Assembly (NCBI RefSeq): GCF_938017615.1
Contig: NZ_CALIJA010000029.1
Location: forward strand, 1-29,874
Direction of reading: 5' to 3'
Length of the DNA: 29,874 nucleotides
Source: an uncultured Campylobacter sp.
Lineage (GTDB): Bacteria; Campylobacterota; Campylobacteria; Campylobacterales; Campylobacteraceae
The translations under genes and the position numbers were made by a program. The notes under the pieces are model-generated. The model was not told the DNA's origin and made no database searches. It saw only the letters and a list, made by a program, of their open reading frames with translations. Shown here piece after piece: positions 1 through 8,768 of this stretch (positions within the stretch are counted from its first letter, which is position 1; the number at the start of each line of letters is the position of its first letter).

Positions 1-556
1 CCGACCAAAAGAGCTTTTCGATATCCTCTTCACGCTCGACCACGCGCATTCCGCGTCCGCCGCCGCCGGCTGCGGCTTTAATGATGACCGGATAGCCGAT
101 TTCGGCGGCTAGCTTGCGTGCCTCTTCGACGCTTGCGATCGCGCCGTCGCTGCCAGGCACTACAGGAATGCCCGCGCGCATCATCACTTGCTTGGCCTTG
201 CTCTTATCACTCATTAAAGTCATCGCCTCGACGCTCGGACCGATAAATTTAATGCCGTGCTTGGCGCAAATTTCGACGAAATTTTGACTTTCACTCAAAA
301 AGCCGTATCCCGGAAATATCGCGTCGGCTTCGGTTAGCTCGCACGCCGTGATGATCGCGGGGATATTTAGGTAGCTATCGCTGCTGCGCGGTCCGCCTAT
401 GCAGACCGACGCGTCGGCGTATTTGACGTAAAGCGCGTCTTGATCGGCGGTAGAGTGCACGACAATGGCTTGCTTGCCCATCTCTTGGATCGTGCGAAGC
501 GCTCTAAGCGCTATCTCGCCGCGATTTGCGATTAGAATTTTCTTAAGCTCCCTCAT
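1..556 (-). CDS. accC: Acetyl-CoA carboxylase, biotin carboxylase subunit (N-terminal part; runs off the window)
   Basis: This subunit carboxylates the biotin of AccB with ATP and bicarbonate, the first step of malonyl-CoA and fatty acid synthesis in the cytoplasm. I translated it by hand from the minus strand. The protein begins MRELKKILIANRGEIALRAL, the classic biotin carboxylase N-terminus, and later shows the FPGYGFLSE motif and the glycine-rich ATP-grasp loop AAAGGGGRGMR. About 185 residues are visible; family members have about 445, so the rest lies left of base 1. The ATG at 556-554 overlaps the accB stop (553-555) as ATGA, which fixes the start and indicates translational coupling. 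PycA is a paralogous biotin carboxylase, but the position directly after accB makes AccC the better call. Confidence 0.95.
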   Translation of the reverse strand, partial: MRELKKILIANRGEIALRALRTIQEMGKQAIVVHSTADQDALYVKYADASVCIGGPRSSDSYLNIPAIITACELTEADAIFPGYGFLSESQNFVEICAKHGIKFIGPSVEAMTLMSDKSKAKQVMMRAGIPVVPGSDGAIASVEEARKLAAEIGYPVIIKAAAGGGGRGMRVVEREEDIEKLFWS

Positions 557-1011
557 AGCTTCTCGACCTCAAACAGCGCCATAGCGTATTCGACGGGCTG
601 TCCGTCCTCGACGAGAGCTTTTTTGATGCGGCAGTCGAATTCCGCTTCGATCTCGTTCATAATCTTCATCGCTTCGATTATACCGATCGTATCGCCCTTA
701 TGCACGACCTGACCTACGCTCACGAACTCTGCCGCACCGGGACTTGGCGCTTTATAAAAAGTACCTACCATCGGGCTGTCGATCGTATCCATCGAGCCTT
801 TTGTGGCGGGCTTATCGCCCACGAGCACGTTTACCGAAGGCGCAGCAAGTTGCGGAGCGGGTGCCGGTGCGGCGAGCTGAGGCGTGCTACCACCGCATGG
901 GCCATATTTTTTTATCTCGATCTCAAAATCTTTATCTTTAATTTTTAGCTCGTTAATGCCTTGCTTTTCGCCGAAAAAGTCCATTAACTCTTTGATTTCT
1001 GCTTTTGTCAT
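553..1011 (-). CDS. accB: Biotin carboxyl carrier protein of acetyl-CoA carboxylase
   Basis: AccB (152 aa) carries the biotin that shuttles CO2 from AccC to the carboxyltransferase in fatty acid synthesis. The C-terminal half is a biotinyl domain with the lysine in EAMKIMNEIE (Lys116). A Pro/Ala linker (about residues 43-60) separates it from a charged N-terminal helix typical of BCCP. The ATG at 1011 has an AGGAG ribosome site upstream. It is cotranscribed with accC (4-base overlap). In C. jejuni accB lies next to dcd; here an asparaginase gene and a gene-poor gap lie between them. The assignment is firm. Confidence 0.96.
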   Translation of the reverse strand: MTKAEIKELMDFFGEKQGINELKIKDKDFEIEIKKYGPCGGSTPQLAAPAPAPQLAAPSVNVLVGDKPATKGSMDTIDSPMVGTFYKAPSPGAAEFVSVGQVVHKGDTIGIIEAMKIMNEIEAEFDCRIKKALVEDGQPVEYAMALFEVEKL

Positions 1012-1386
1012 AAATTTCTCCTGAAAAAATTTGCGAAATTTTAGCTAAATTTTTATAATTGTTTCTTTAAATGGATTTTTGCGGGACTTTTAAGAAGTGC
1101 AAAGCGAAATTTACGACAGAATTTGCGGGCTGATTTTAAGGATTTACGGAGCGAGATTTGCCTCGTTCATTTTAAGCTCGAACTTCGCAAGCGAAACACG
1201 AAATTTTGCCGTAAGAGCGCAGGATGATTTTAAATCCTTTAAATTTAGCACTTAATTTTACGACCGAAATTCTACGCCCAAGCCCCGAGCGCGAAAATTC
1301 CGTGCCTTGCTTTTCTTTAAAATTTTATACCGAAATATTATTTTAAAGCCTCACGCCGAAATTCTATCCACGCGAAGCCCTATGTG
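1012..1386. other. Gene-poor gap between ansB and accB
   Basis: About 375 bases without a convincing gene on either strand. The text is dense in AAATTT and TAAAATTT words and has no long open frame with a ribosome site. The part next to accB should hold its promoter; a weak TATAAA-like -10 on the minus strand lies near 1053-1060. I found no clear terminator hairpin for ansB. Confidence 0.5.
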
Positions 1387-2445
<1,059 letters not shown>

Positions 2446-2480
2446 TTAAAAAGTGATAAAATTTTTATAATTTAAGCAAA

Positions 2481-2489
2481 ATTCTAGCA
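2481..2489 (-). promoter_or_regulatory. Candidate ansB promoter (extended -10)
   Basis: On the minus strand, TGC directly precedes TAGAAT (2486 down to 2481), an extended -10 form. It lies 45 bases upstream of the ansB start in AT-rich DNA. No -35 box is evident, as is usual for sigma-70 promoters in Campylobacter. Confidence 0.5.
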
Positions 2490-2516
2490 TAAAATTTTTA
2501 TTATATTTTATTTTGC

Positions 2517-2525
2517 TGCTATAAT
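2517..2525 (+). promoter_or_regulatory. Promoter of the dcd-topA operon (extended -10)
   Basis: TGC followed directly by a perfect TATAAT (2520-2525) sits 34 bases upstream of the dcd ATG. T-rich runs upstream resemble the phased T tracts that replace the -35 box in Campylobacter sigma-70 promoters. It is the only good promoter before dcd and probably drives the four genes through the antiporter. Confidence 0.7.
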
Positions 2526-2559
2526 GCGCGAAAAATTTTGATTATTTTAAGGAAATTTT

Positions 2560-3123
2560 ATGGGACTGAAAAGCGATAAATGGATCAGACAGATGTCGCA
2601 GCAGCACGATATGATAGCGCCCTTTTGCGAGGAAAATATCGGCCGCGGCGTCGTTAGCTACGGGCTTTCGAGCTATGGATACGACATACGCGTAGCGCGC
2701 GAATTTAAAATTTTTACAAACGTCGGCGGAACGGTCGTCGATCCTAAAAATTTCGACGCAAAAAACGTCGTGGACTTTGAGGGCGACGTCTGCATCGTGC
2801 CGCCGAATTCCTTTGCTCTAGCGCGCACTATCGAATACTTCAAAATGCCGCGCGACGTGCTTGCGATCTGCCTCGGTAAAAGCACCTACGCGCGCTGCGG
2901 CATCATCGTAAACGTAACGCCGTTTGAGCCGGGCTTTGAAGGGCATATCACGATTGAAATTTCCAACACCACGCCGCTGCCTGCAAAAATTTACGCGAAC
3001 GAAGGCATCGCGCAGGTTTTGTTTCTGCAAGGAGACGAGCCGTGCGAGGTGAGCTACTGCGATAAAAAGGGCAAATACCAAAGCCAAAAGGGCATCACGC
3101 TGCCTAGAATTCTAAAGGATTAA
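2560..3123 (+). CDS. dcd: dCTP deaminase
   Basis: It deaminates dCTP to dUTP, supplying dUMP for thymidylate synthesis. The 187-residue length is right for the family. Motifs seen are SSYGYDIR (residues 37-44), [10 protein letters not shown] (about 106-115) with the substrate-binding Ser/Arg, and ITIEISN, where Glu133 aligns with the catalytic glutamate (Glu138 in E. coli). The ATG is preceded by AAGGAAATTTT. The topA start follows the stop by only three bases, so the two are cotranscribed from the promoter at 2520. The neighbouring accB/accC repeats the C. jejuni order. Confidence 0.97.
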   Translation: MGLKSDKWIRQMSQQHDMIAPFCEENIGRGVVSYGLSSYGYDIRVAREFKIFTNVGGTVVDPKNFDAKNVVDFEGDVCIVPPNSFALARTIEYFKMPRDVLAICLGKSTYARCGIIVNVTPFEPGFEGHITIEISNTTPLPAKIYANEGIAQVLFLQGDEPCEVSYCDKKGKYQSQKGITLPRILKD

Positions 3124-3126
3124 ACA

Positions 3127-5358
3127 ATGAAAAATTTAATCATCGTAGAATCCCCCGCAAAAGCCAAAACGATCAAAAATTTCTTAGGTGCTGATTACGA
3201 CGTAATCGCGTCTAAAGGCCATATCCGCGACCTTCCTAAAAAACGCTTCGGCATCAAAATCAAAGATAAAAGCTTCGAGCCCGAATACGAAATCAGCGCC
3301 GATCATGATCAGATCGTAAAGCAGATAAAGACGCTGGCTAAAAAGGCGGATCAAATTTATCTCGCGACGGACGAGGACCGCGAAGGCGAGGCGATCGCCT
3401 ATCATATCGCTGCTTCGATCGGCAAGCAGGCACAGGAGCTGCCGCGCATCGTATTTCACGAGATCACCAAAAGCGCGATCTCAAACGCGCTAAGTTCGCC
3501 GCGCAAGCTCAATATCGCAAGCGTAAACGCCCAACAAGCGCGCCGCCTGCTCGATCGCATCGTGGGCTACAAACTAAGTCCGCTTTTAAATTTAAAGATC
3601 CAGCGCGGCTTAAGCGCGGGTCGCGTCCAAAGCGCCGCGCTTAAGATCGTCGTCGATCGCGAGCGTGAAATTTTAAATTTTAAGCCGGTAGAATTCCACA
3701 GCATCGACGCGGTTTTTAAGAAGGACTTGGAAGCCGAGCTCGTGGAATTTCGCGGCAAAAAGATGGAAAAGCTCTCGATCAAAAACGCGGCGCAGGCTAG
3801 CGAGATCGTCCTGACGCTGCAAAAAGACAGATTTAGCGTAGAGAGTATCGAGAGCAAATCGCGCAAAACAAACCCTTACCCGCCGTTTATGACCTCGACG
3901 CTGCAACAGGCGGCAAGCACGGCTCTGGGCTTTAATCCGCGCAAGACGATGAGCCTCGCGCAGAGCCTTTACGAGGGCGTCAATACCAAAAACGGCGGCG
4001 CGATCACCTATATGCGAACCGACTCGCTAAATATCGCTAAAGAAGCGATCGCGGCGGCTCGCGAGCTAATCGAGCAGCGCTTCGGCGAAAAGTATCTACC
4101 GAAAAGCGCGAATTTATACGCTACCAAAAGTAAAGGCGCGCAGGAAGCGCACGAAGCGATAAGGCCTACCGATCTGAAGCTTACCCCCGAGCTCGCGCAA
4201 AAGATCCTGCCTCGCGACGAGTACCGCCTTTACGCACTCATCTACAACCGCTTCGTAGCCTCGCAGATGAGCCCTAGCGTCTCGCAGATCCAAACGATCA
4301 TCGTGCGCGGCGAAACGGGCGCATTTAAGATCAGCGGACGCAAAGTGGAATTTGACGGATTTTATAAGGCTTACGGCGATCTGGATAAAGATAAAATTTT
4401 ACCGAGCCTTAGCGCGGGCGACGCGATGAGCCTGCAAAGCCTGAGCTCGCAGCAGCATTTCACCGAGCCGCCGGCGCGCTATTCGGAAGCAAGCCTCATC
4501 AAAAAGCTCGAAAGCCTAGGTATCGGCAGGCCCTCGACCTATGCGCCTACCATCTCGCTGCTTACGGCGCGCAACTACGTAAATATCGAGCAAAAGCACC
4601 TGGTGCCGAGCGAGATCGCCTTTAAGATCACCGAGATGCTGGAGCGAAATTTTAAAAACATCGTCGATAGCGAGTTCACCTCCAAAATGGAAGAGAAGCT
4701 CGACGACATCGCCGAAAACAAAGCGGACTGGCAGCAAATTTTGGCGGATTTTTACTACCCTTTTATGGACGAGATCGCCAAAGGAAAAACGTCGATCGCA
4801 AGCCAAAAACTAGCCGAAAAGATCGGCGAAACCTGCCCGAACTGCGGAGGCGAGCTACTTAAGAGGCAGGGCAGGTTCGGCGAGTTCATCGCTTGCTCGA
4901 ACTATCCGAAATGCAAATACTCGCGAAACGCGGACGCTAGCGCCGAGGGGGCGAGCGAGGAGAAGGCGGCGCCCGAAGTGTTAGATGAGAAATGCCCGCA
5001 GTGCGGTAAAAATTTGATCAAGCGCAAGGGCAGATACGGCGAGTTTATCGCTTGCGAGGGCTATCCGAAGTGCAAATACTCGCGCAAAATCGAGGGCGCG
5101 GCAAAGGAGAAAAAGCCGCTGCTCTCCACCGGCGTTAAGTGCCCGAGCTGCGGTACCGGCGAGATCGTCGAGCGCTTCTCCAGACGCGGCAAATTTTACG
5201 GCTGCACGAACTACCCCAAATGCGGCTTTGTGAGCAACTACGCGCCGATTGCGCGCGCGTGCCCGCAGTGCGGCAACTCATACATGCTCCGCAAAGAGCT
5301 GAAAAAAGGTAATTTCGCCGAGTGTCCGCAGTGCAAGCTTAAAGAAGAGATCGATTGA
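3127..5358 (+). CDS. topA: DNA topoisomerase I (type IA, omega protein)
   Basis: It relaxes negative supercoils by cutting one DNA strand through a 5'-phosphotyrosine. The protein has 743 residues. The TOPRIM domain starts with VESPAKAKTI (catalytic Glu8) and holds the acidic triad TDEDREGE (Asp82, Asp84). The active tyrosine is in GGAITYMRTDS (Tyr295). The C-terminus carries four Cys4 zinc ribbons, each CPxCG...C...CK or similar, at roughly residues 570-600, 622-650, 678-705 and 714-735; the last is shorter and degenerate. The ATG lies three bases after dcd with AAGGA upstream, and the TGA overlaps the TTG start of the next gene. Nothing suggests damage. Confidence 0.98.
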   Translation: MKNLIIVESPAKAKTIKNFLGADYDVIASKGHIRDLPKKRFGIKIKDKSFEPEYEISADHDQIVKQIKTLAKKADQIYLATDEDREGEAIAYHIAASIGKQAQELPRIVFHEITKSAISNALSSPRKLNIASVNAQQARRLLDRIVGYKLSPLLNLKIQRGLSAGRVQSAALKIVVDREREILNFKPVEFHSIDAVFKKDLEAELVEFRGKKMEKLSIKNAAQASEIVLTLQKDRFSVESIESKSRKTNPYPPFMTSTLQQAASTALGFNPRKTMSLAQSLYEGVNTKNGGAITYMRTDSLNIAKEAIAAARELIEQRFGEKYLPKSANLYATKSKGAQEAHEAIRPTDLKLTPELAQKILPRDEYRLYALIYNRFVASQMSPSVSQIQTIIVRGETGAFKISGRKVEFDGFYKAYGDLDKDKILPSLSAGDAMSLQSLSSQQHFTEPPARYSEASLIKKLESLGIGRPSTYAPTISLLTARNYVNIEQKHLVPSEIAFKITEMLERNFKNIVDSEFTSKMEEKLDDIAENKADWQQILADFYYPFMDEIAKGKTSIASQKLAEKIGETCPNCGGELLKRQGRFGEFIACSNYPKCKYSRNADASAEGASEEKAAPEVLDEKCPQCGKNLIKRKGRYGEFIACEGYPKCKYSRKIEGAAKEKKPLLSTGVKCPSCGTGEIVERFSRRGKFYGCTNYPKCGFVSNYAPIARACPQCGNSYMLRKELKKGNFAECPQCKLKEEID

Positions 5359-6656
5359 TAATAGGCGTCATCTCGGACTCTCATCGCGAAACAAAGGTCG
5401 CTGCCAGCGCCATAGAGTGGCTGCTCGCGCGAGGAGCGGATCTGCCCGTGCACGCGGGCGACATCGTCGAGAGCGAGACGCTGCGGCTTTTGCGACAAAG
5501 CGGCAAGCCCTACTTTGCAGTTCTTGGCAACAACGACGAAGCGCTTGCGGAGCTAAAAAATGAGTTTAACCTGCACGATGAGCCCTTTTGCACGGAGTTT
5601 ACGGGACTACGACTAAAAATAATGCACCATCCGTTTTATCTCTTTGACGAGGAGCCCGCAGCGCAAAACGAAGCAGACGGGTTAAATTTAGACGCGGATT
5701 TAGGTGCGGGTGCGGATCGCGCGGTAAATTTTCGCAAGGATTTCGGCGCAGACCTAGTCAAAAATTCTAGCTTTAGCAACGAAGTAAGTTGTGGTGTAAA
5801 TTTAGGCTCAAACTGCGGAGCAGATCGCAGAGAAATTTTAATCGCAAATTCTAAAGCGGCGGATCGCTCGGCAAATTTAGACGCAAATTCTAATGGCGCG
5901 GACGTTGATAAAATTTTAGATAGTGCGCTCCGCGCAGACGAAAATTTCAAAAACGCGCATAAAGCGAGCGTAAATTTAAAAAGTGGGCAATCCGCGGGTT
6001 TAAATGCGAGCTTGAGCTTGAATGCAGGCGCGAACTCAAACGTAAATTTAGACTTAGGCGCAGACCTCGCTTTAAGCCCGAACGCAAATTTAAACTCAAA
6101 TGCAAGCGCAAATTTAGCCACTAATACGAGCCCAGATATGCACTCTAAAGCAAGCTCGAGTGCGGATCGCACAGCAAATTTAACGGCGCCGAGTTTAAGC
6201 GCAAATTTAGTCGCGCCGAACTTGGACGCAAATTTAGTCACACAAAACTTGGGCTCAAATTTGACCGCGAATTCTGACCCTAATACAAGCGGCGAAAGTA
6301 AAAATCGGGGTCCGTGCGAGCGCGGCGCGGATAAAATTTCAACTATCAAAATTTACGGCCACCCCCACTATTTCGCCACGGCGGTGGATAAAAACGGCGC
6401 GCTCGTGCTAAATCCGGGCGAGATTTACGGGCACAAAAAGCGACTTTCCGGTTTGCCTGCGTTGTGGCGAAGAGCGAAAATTGCGCATATTTCGTCTCCG
6501 CTCGCAGCGCAAAGAACTATAAAGCGACCGAAAGGAAGTCTTGAAATGATAAGAAAAGCCCCTGAGCAACCAGAGAAAATGCTAGAAAGATACGAAAAAA
6601 TTCTAAAACAGCGTGAGAAAAATATAAAAGGGTGCGAGGCCAAAGCGTATGAATGA
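5355..6656 (+). CDS. YfcE/MJ0936-type metallophosphoesterase with a large repeat insertion
   Basis: The 433-residue protein is a calcineurin-like phosphoesterase split by low-complexity sequence. The N-terminal part has IISDSH-type Asp8/His10, HAGD with Asp36, LGNND with Asn59/Asn60, and IMHHPF (His91/His92). The last metal motif, IYGHPHYF (His336/His338), comes only after about 230 extra residues (about 98-328). Known relatives have roughly 20-30 residues there. The insert is rich in Asn, Ala, Leu, Asp and Ser, with Cys and aromatics rare, and ends in tandem nine-residue repeats. A basic, probably coiled tail (about 390-433) follows. The TTG start overlaps the topA stop as TTGA; the stop overlaps the antiporter start by eight bases. 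Phosphodiesterase activity is inferred from the family; the substrate is unknown. Confidence 0.8.
   Translation: MIIGVISDSHRETKVAASAIEWLLARGADLPVHAGDIVESETLRLLRQSGKPYFAVLGNNDEALAELKNEFNLHDEPFCTEFTGLRLKIMHHPFYLFDEEPAAQNEADGLNLDADLGAGADRAVNFRKDFGADLVKNSSFSNEVSCGVNLGSNCGADRREILIANSKAADRSANLDANSNGADVDKILDSALRADENFKNAHKASVNLKSGQSAGLNASLSLNAGANSNVNLDLGADLALSPNANLNSNASANLATNTSPDMHSKASSSADRTANLTAPSLSANLVAPNLDANLVTQNLGSNLTANSDPNTSGESKNRGPCERGADKISTIKIYGHPHYFATAVDKNGALVLNPGEIYGHKKRLSGLPALWRRAKIAHISSPLAAQRTIKRPKGSLEMIRKAPEQPEKMLERYEKILKQREKNIKGCEAKAYE
5640..6330 (+). repeat. Low-complexity coding repeat region inside the phosphoesterase gene
   Basis: The stretch repeats short units built on GC(A)AATTTAG/GCAAATTC, encoding ANL, ANS, VNL and GAD-like words. 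It keeps the plus reading frame throughout. The units are irregular (about 12-45 bases apart) up to about 6170 and become regular after that. Unit copies differ by point changes, so the expansion is either old or under codon drift. Confidence 0.75.
6174..6281 (+). repeat. Four tandem 27-base repeats (nine residues each)
   Basis: Four consecutive 27-base units start at 6174, 6201, 6228 and 6255, each opening with GCAAATTTA or a near copy. They encode ANLTAPSLS, ANLVAPNLD, ANLVTQNLG and SNLTANSDP. The exact three-fold multiple keeps the frame, so copy number could change without breaking the protein. Confidence 0.85.
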
Positions 6657-7788
6657 AATTTACGTCCTAATCGCGCTATCGTTTTTGATCTTTGCTTCGC
6701 CCTTTTTGGCTAGCCTAGCTAGAATTCCGCTCTCGCCTATGGAGATCATGCTTGGCATCATAGCTGCAAATTTAGGGCTTTTGCCGCCAAGCGCGACCTT
6801 CGATCTAGCCGCTCAGATCGGCTTTTGTTATCTTATGTTTTTGGCGGGTTGCGAGGTGGATTTCCGCGCGCTGCTTGCGATGCCGCGTAAAATTCTGCGG
6901 CTAATCCTAATCTTTTTGGCGCTGCTTTATATCCTAAGCGCGCTTGCGGTTTGGATGTTTGAACTGCCGCAGATGCTTATCATCGCAGCGCCTCTGATGA
7001 GCGTCGGGCTGCTTTCGGCGCTGTATAAGGAGTACGGCAAGGATCAAGCGTGGCTCAATCTCGCGATGCCCGCGGGCGTGATCGGCGAGCTCATAAGCAT
7101 CGCCGTCCTCACGGTGGGCGGCATCTACCTTAAAAACGGCTTCGGCGTGGAGATGGCGCTTCACATCGGCGCGCTTTTGGGCTTTTCGGTCGCCGCGCTA
7201 GCGGTTTTTAAAGGGCTTGAAATTCTATTTTGGTGGTTCCCTGCGCTAAAAACGGTCATCATGCCCAAATACGACAAAAACGAAAAGGACGTGCGATTTG
7301 CGATGGCGCTGTTTTGCCTCATCTGCGCGGGAGTGATGCTTTTGGGGCTTGAGGTCGTAATCGGCGCCTTCATCGCAGGCACCTTTCTGCCGACCTTTTT
7401 CTCGCACAAGGATGACCTCATCGAAAAGTTATCGTCGTTCGGCTTTGGCTTTTTGGTGCCGATATTTTTCATACACACCGGAGCCGTGATCAAGCTAGAA
7501 GCGCTTCTTATGCCCGGAGTGATGAGCTTTGCCGCGAGCCTAGCGGCGCTGATGTTTGGCATCAGACTGCTTGCGAGCGCTACGTTTTTAAGCACTCTGG
7601 GGCGCAAAGGCGCGGTGCTTTTCGCGCTATCGTTATCTATGCCGCTAACCCTCGTCATCGCCACGGCGACGCTTTTTTACTCCACCGCCGCGATATCGCA
7701 AGAGATATACTTCGCGATGATCATCGCCTCGCTCATAGAGGCGCTCGCGTCGATGATTTTGATAAATTTTATTTACAAGAAATTTTAG
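6649..7788 (+). CDS. CPA2-type cation:proton antiporter (Kef/NapA-like membrane domain)
   Basis: A 379-residue, strongly hydrophobic protein with about 11-12 membrane segments. FLAGCEVDF (about 66-74) matches the FLAGLE-D motif of the CPA2 exchangers, and PAGVIGELISIAVL corresponds to the conserved gating/ion-binding helix. It should exchange Na+ or K+ for H+ across the inner membrane. The family often carries a C-terminal RCK/TrkA-N domain; this one stops after the last helix (INFIYKKF), so it is a channel-only form. The ATG overlaps the end of the phosphoesterase gene as ATGAATGA, implying coupled translation in the dcd-topA operon. The ion cannot be told from sequence. Confidence 0.85.
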   Translation: MNEIYVLIALSFLIFASPFLASLARIPLSPMEIMLGIIAANLGLLPPSATFDLAAQIGFCYLMFLAGCEVDFRALLAMPRKILRLILIFLALLYILSALAVWMFELPQMLIIAAPLMSVGLLSALYKEYGKDQAWLNLAMPAGVIGELISIAVLTVGGIYLKNGFGVEMALHIGALLGFSVAALAVFKGLEILFWWFPALKTVIMPKYDKNEKDVRFAMALFCLICAGVMLLGLEVVIGAFIAGTFLPTFFSHKDDLIEKLSSFGFGFLVPIFFIHTGAVIKLEALLMPGVMSFAASLAALMFGIRLLASATFLSTLGRKGAVLFALSLSMPLTLVIATATLFYSTAAISQEIYFAMIIASLIEALASMILINFIYKKF

Positions 7789-7796
7789 GACGGGAA

Positions 7797-7885
7797 TTTT
7801 AGAATTTTGAAATTATAGGATTTTGGAATTCTAGAATTTCAAAATTCCGTGAAATTCTAGAATTCTATGAAATTTGATTTTATGC
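7797..7885. repeat. AT-rich palindrome cluster between convergent genes
   Basis: A perfect 13-base inverted repeat (GAATTTTGAAATT at 7802-7814, its complement at 7835-7847) has a 20-base spacer. Within and after it are the palindromes GAATTCTAGAATT(T) and AAATTCTAGAATTC. The cluster lies between the end of the antiporter gene and the end of the convergent 7915-8373 gene. It could act as a two-way terminator, though it lacks a GC-rich stem. Confidence 0.65.
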
Positions 7886-7914
7886 GGGACTAAAATGAAG
7901 TTAAATTTAAAGCT

Positions 7915-8373
7915 CTATTTTGCGGCGCGATCGGTTAAATCTTGAAGTTCCATAGTGTAGTTTGGGATTTGCTCGCGAGTAGAATAACCATACGCTTTTA
8001 ATATTACATTCAACAGCTTAATTATATCGCTTACCGACAAAAGAGATGTTTGCTTTAGATTTAGATTGAGCAGTTTCCAAATTCTATGGAATTCTTCGGG
8101 TCTCAATGCTTCATCGATATCATAATCAAGGGTGACTTCAATAACTTCACCATTATAATATAAAATCCAAATTCCTTTAGAATCAGTGCCATGGTCATAA
8201 TCTGGATCAGGAAAACTATAAATTTTCCATAGCCAACAATCCGCGTCTCGATCAATAGTCCAACCAAGCTCGTTAATAAAAGTCTCATAGTATGGATTAT
8301 ATTTGTAGTAAATTTTACTCAATCCATACTTCTCATCATCATCTTTGGTGATGATTGCATTTTCAAACGCCAT
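7915..8373 (-). CDS. Unknown acidic cytoplasmic protein, AT-rich orphan
   Basis: I do not recognise this 152-residue protein. I chose the ATG at 8373 because GGAG lies just upstream (CAAGGAGCGCAG); the open frame extends to 8484 but the extra residues look like translated leader. It has no signal peptide or membrane helix. It is acidic and rich in Trp/Tyr (CWLWKIY, GIWILYYNGEVIEVTLDYD), with a C-terminal helical half. Small, acidic, aromatic-rich single-domain proteins of this kind are common among immunity proteins of contact-dependent toxins, but no toxin gene adjoins it, so this is only a guess. Codon use is clearly more AT-rich than in its neighbours, which suggests acquisition by transfer. 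Confidence 0.6.
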   Translation of the reverse strand: MAFENAIITKDDDEKYGLSKIYYKYNPYYETFINELGWTIDRDADCWLWKIYSFPDPDYDHGTDSKGIWILYYNGEVIEVTLDYDIDEALRPEEFHRIWKLLNLNLKQTSLLSVSDIIKLLNVILKAYGYSTREQIPNYTMELQDLTDRAAK

Positions 8374-8768
8374 CTGCGCTCCTTGAGATTTAAAATTTAG
8401 CGTGCAAACAGAAATTTCAAGTGCAAATTTTATGCGGATTTCCGCTACGCAGCCGAAAATGACGAGTAAAGAAACGAATTCCAAACTCGCACGCTTAAAG
8501 ATAGACCGGCGAGATTGCCGCGACCGCTAACTCCGCTCGCCGCGGATATATTTGCTCCGCTAGCCGTAGCAAAGCAAAAGCGGCTCGTTAGCAAAGCTAG
8601 CAATAAAATTAATCGCAACCCATATGCAAGATAGCATAACTGCACGATTTATGGACGGGCTAGCAAAACCAAAGCGAGCCGATTAAAATTTAAGCTTTAG
8701 CTTGCGGCGATTAAAAGCCGACTTAAGCTTGGACGCGGTGCGAGCGGTGTGCCGCATCTAGGCTTTAG
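8374..8768. other. Gap between the orphan gene and the stress-protein gene
   Basis: About 395 bases. A 66-codon minus-strand frame (8445-8645) has no good ribosome site and no convincing product. Near 8690-8735 an imperfect hairpin with AAGCTT-containing arms around GGC/GCC follows the usp stop and could be a weak terminator. Nothing else was recognised. Confidence 0.4.

Noticed and set aside
5636..6349. A 237-codon minus-strand open frame opposite the phosphoesterase repeat, rich in KFA-type words
   Set aside because: It mirrors the repeat units of the sense strand (AAATTT gives Lys-Phe in that frame). The sense frame links two intact parts of a known fold; the antisense frame has no ribosome site or recognisable domain.
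8374..8484. Longer start (8484) for the AT-rich orphan gene
   Set aside because: The added residues have no ribosome site, whereas the ATG at 8373 has CAAGGAG at good distance and matches the rest of the protein in character.
8445..8645. 66-codon minus-strand frame with a hydrophobic start
   Set aside because: No good ribosome site, low-quality composition and no recognisable domain; it looks like chance in a gap.
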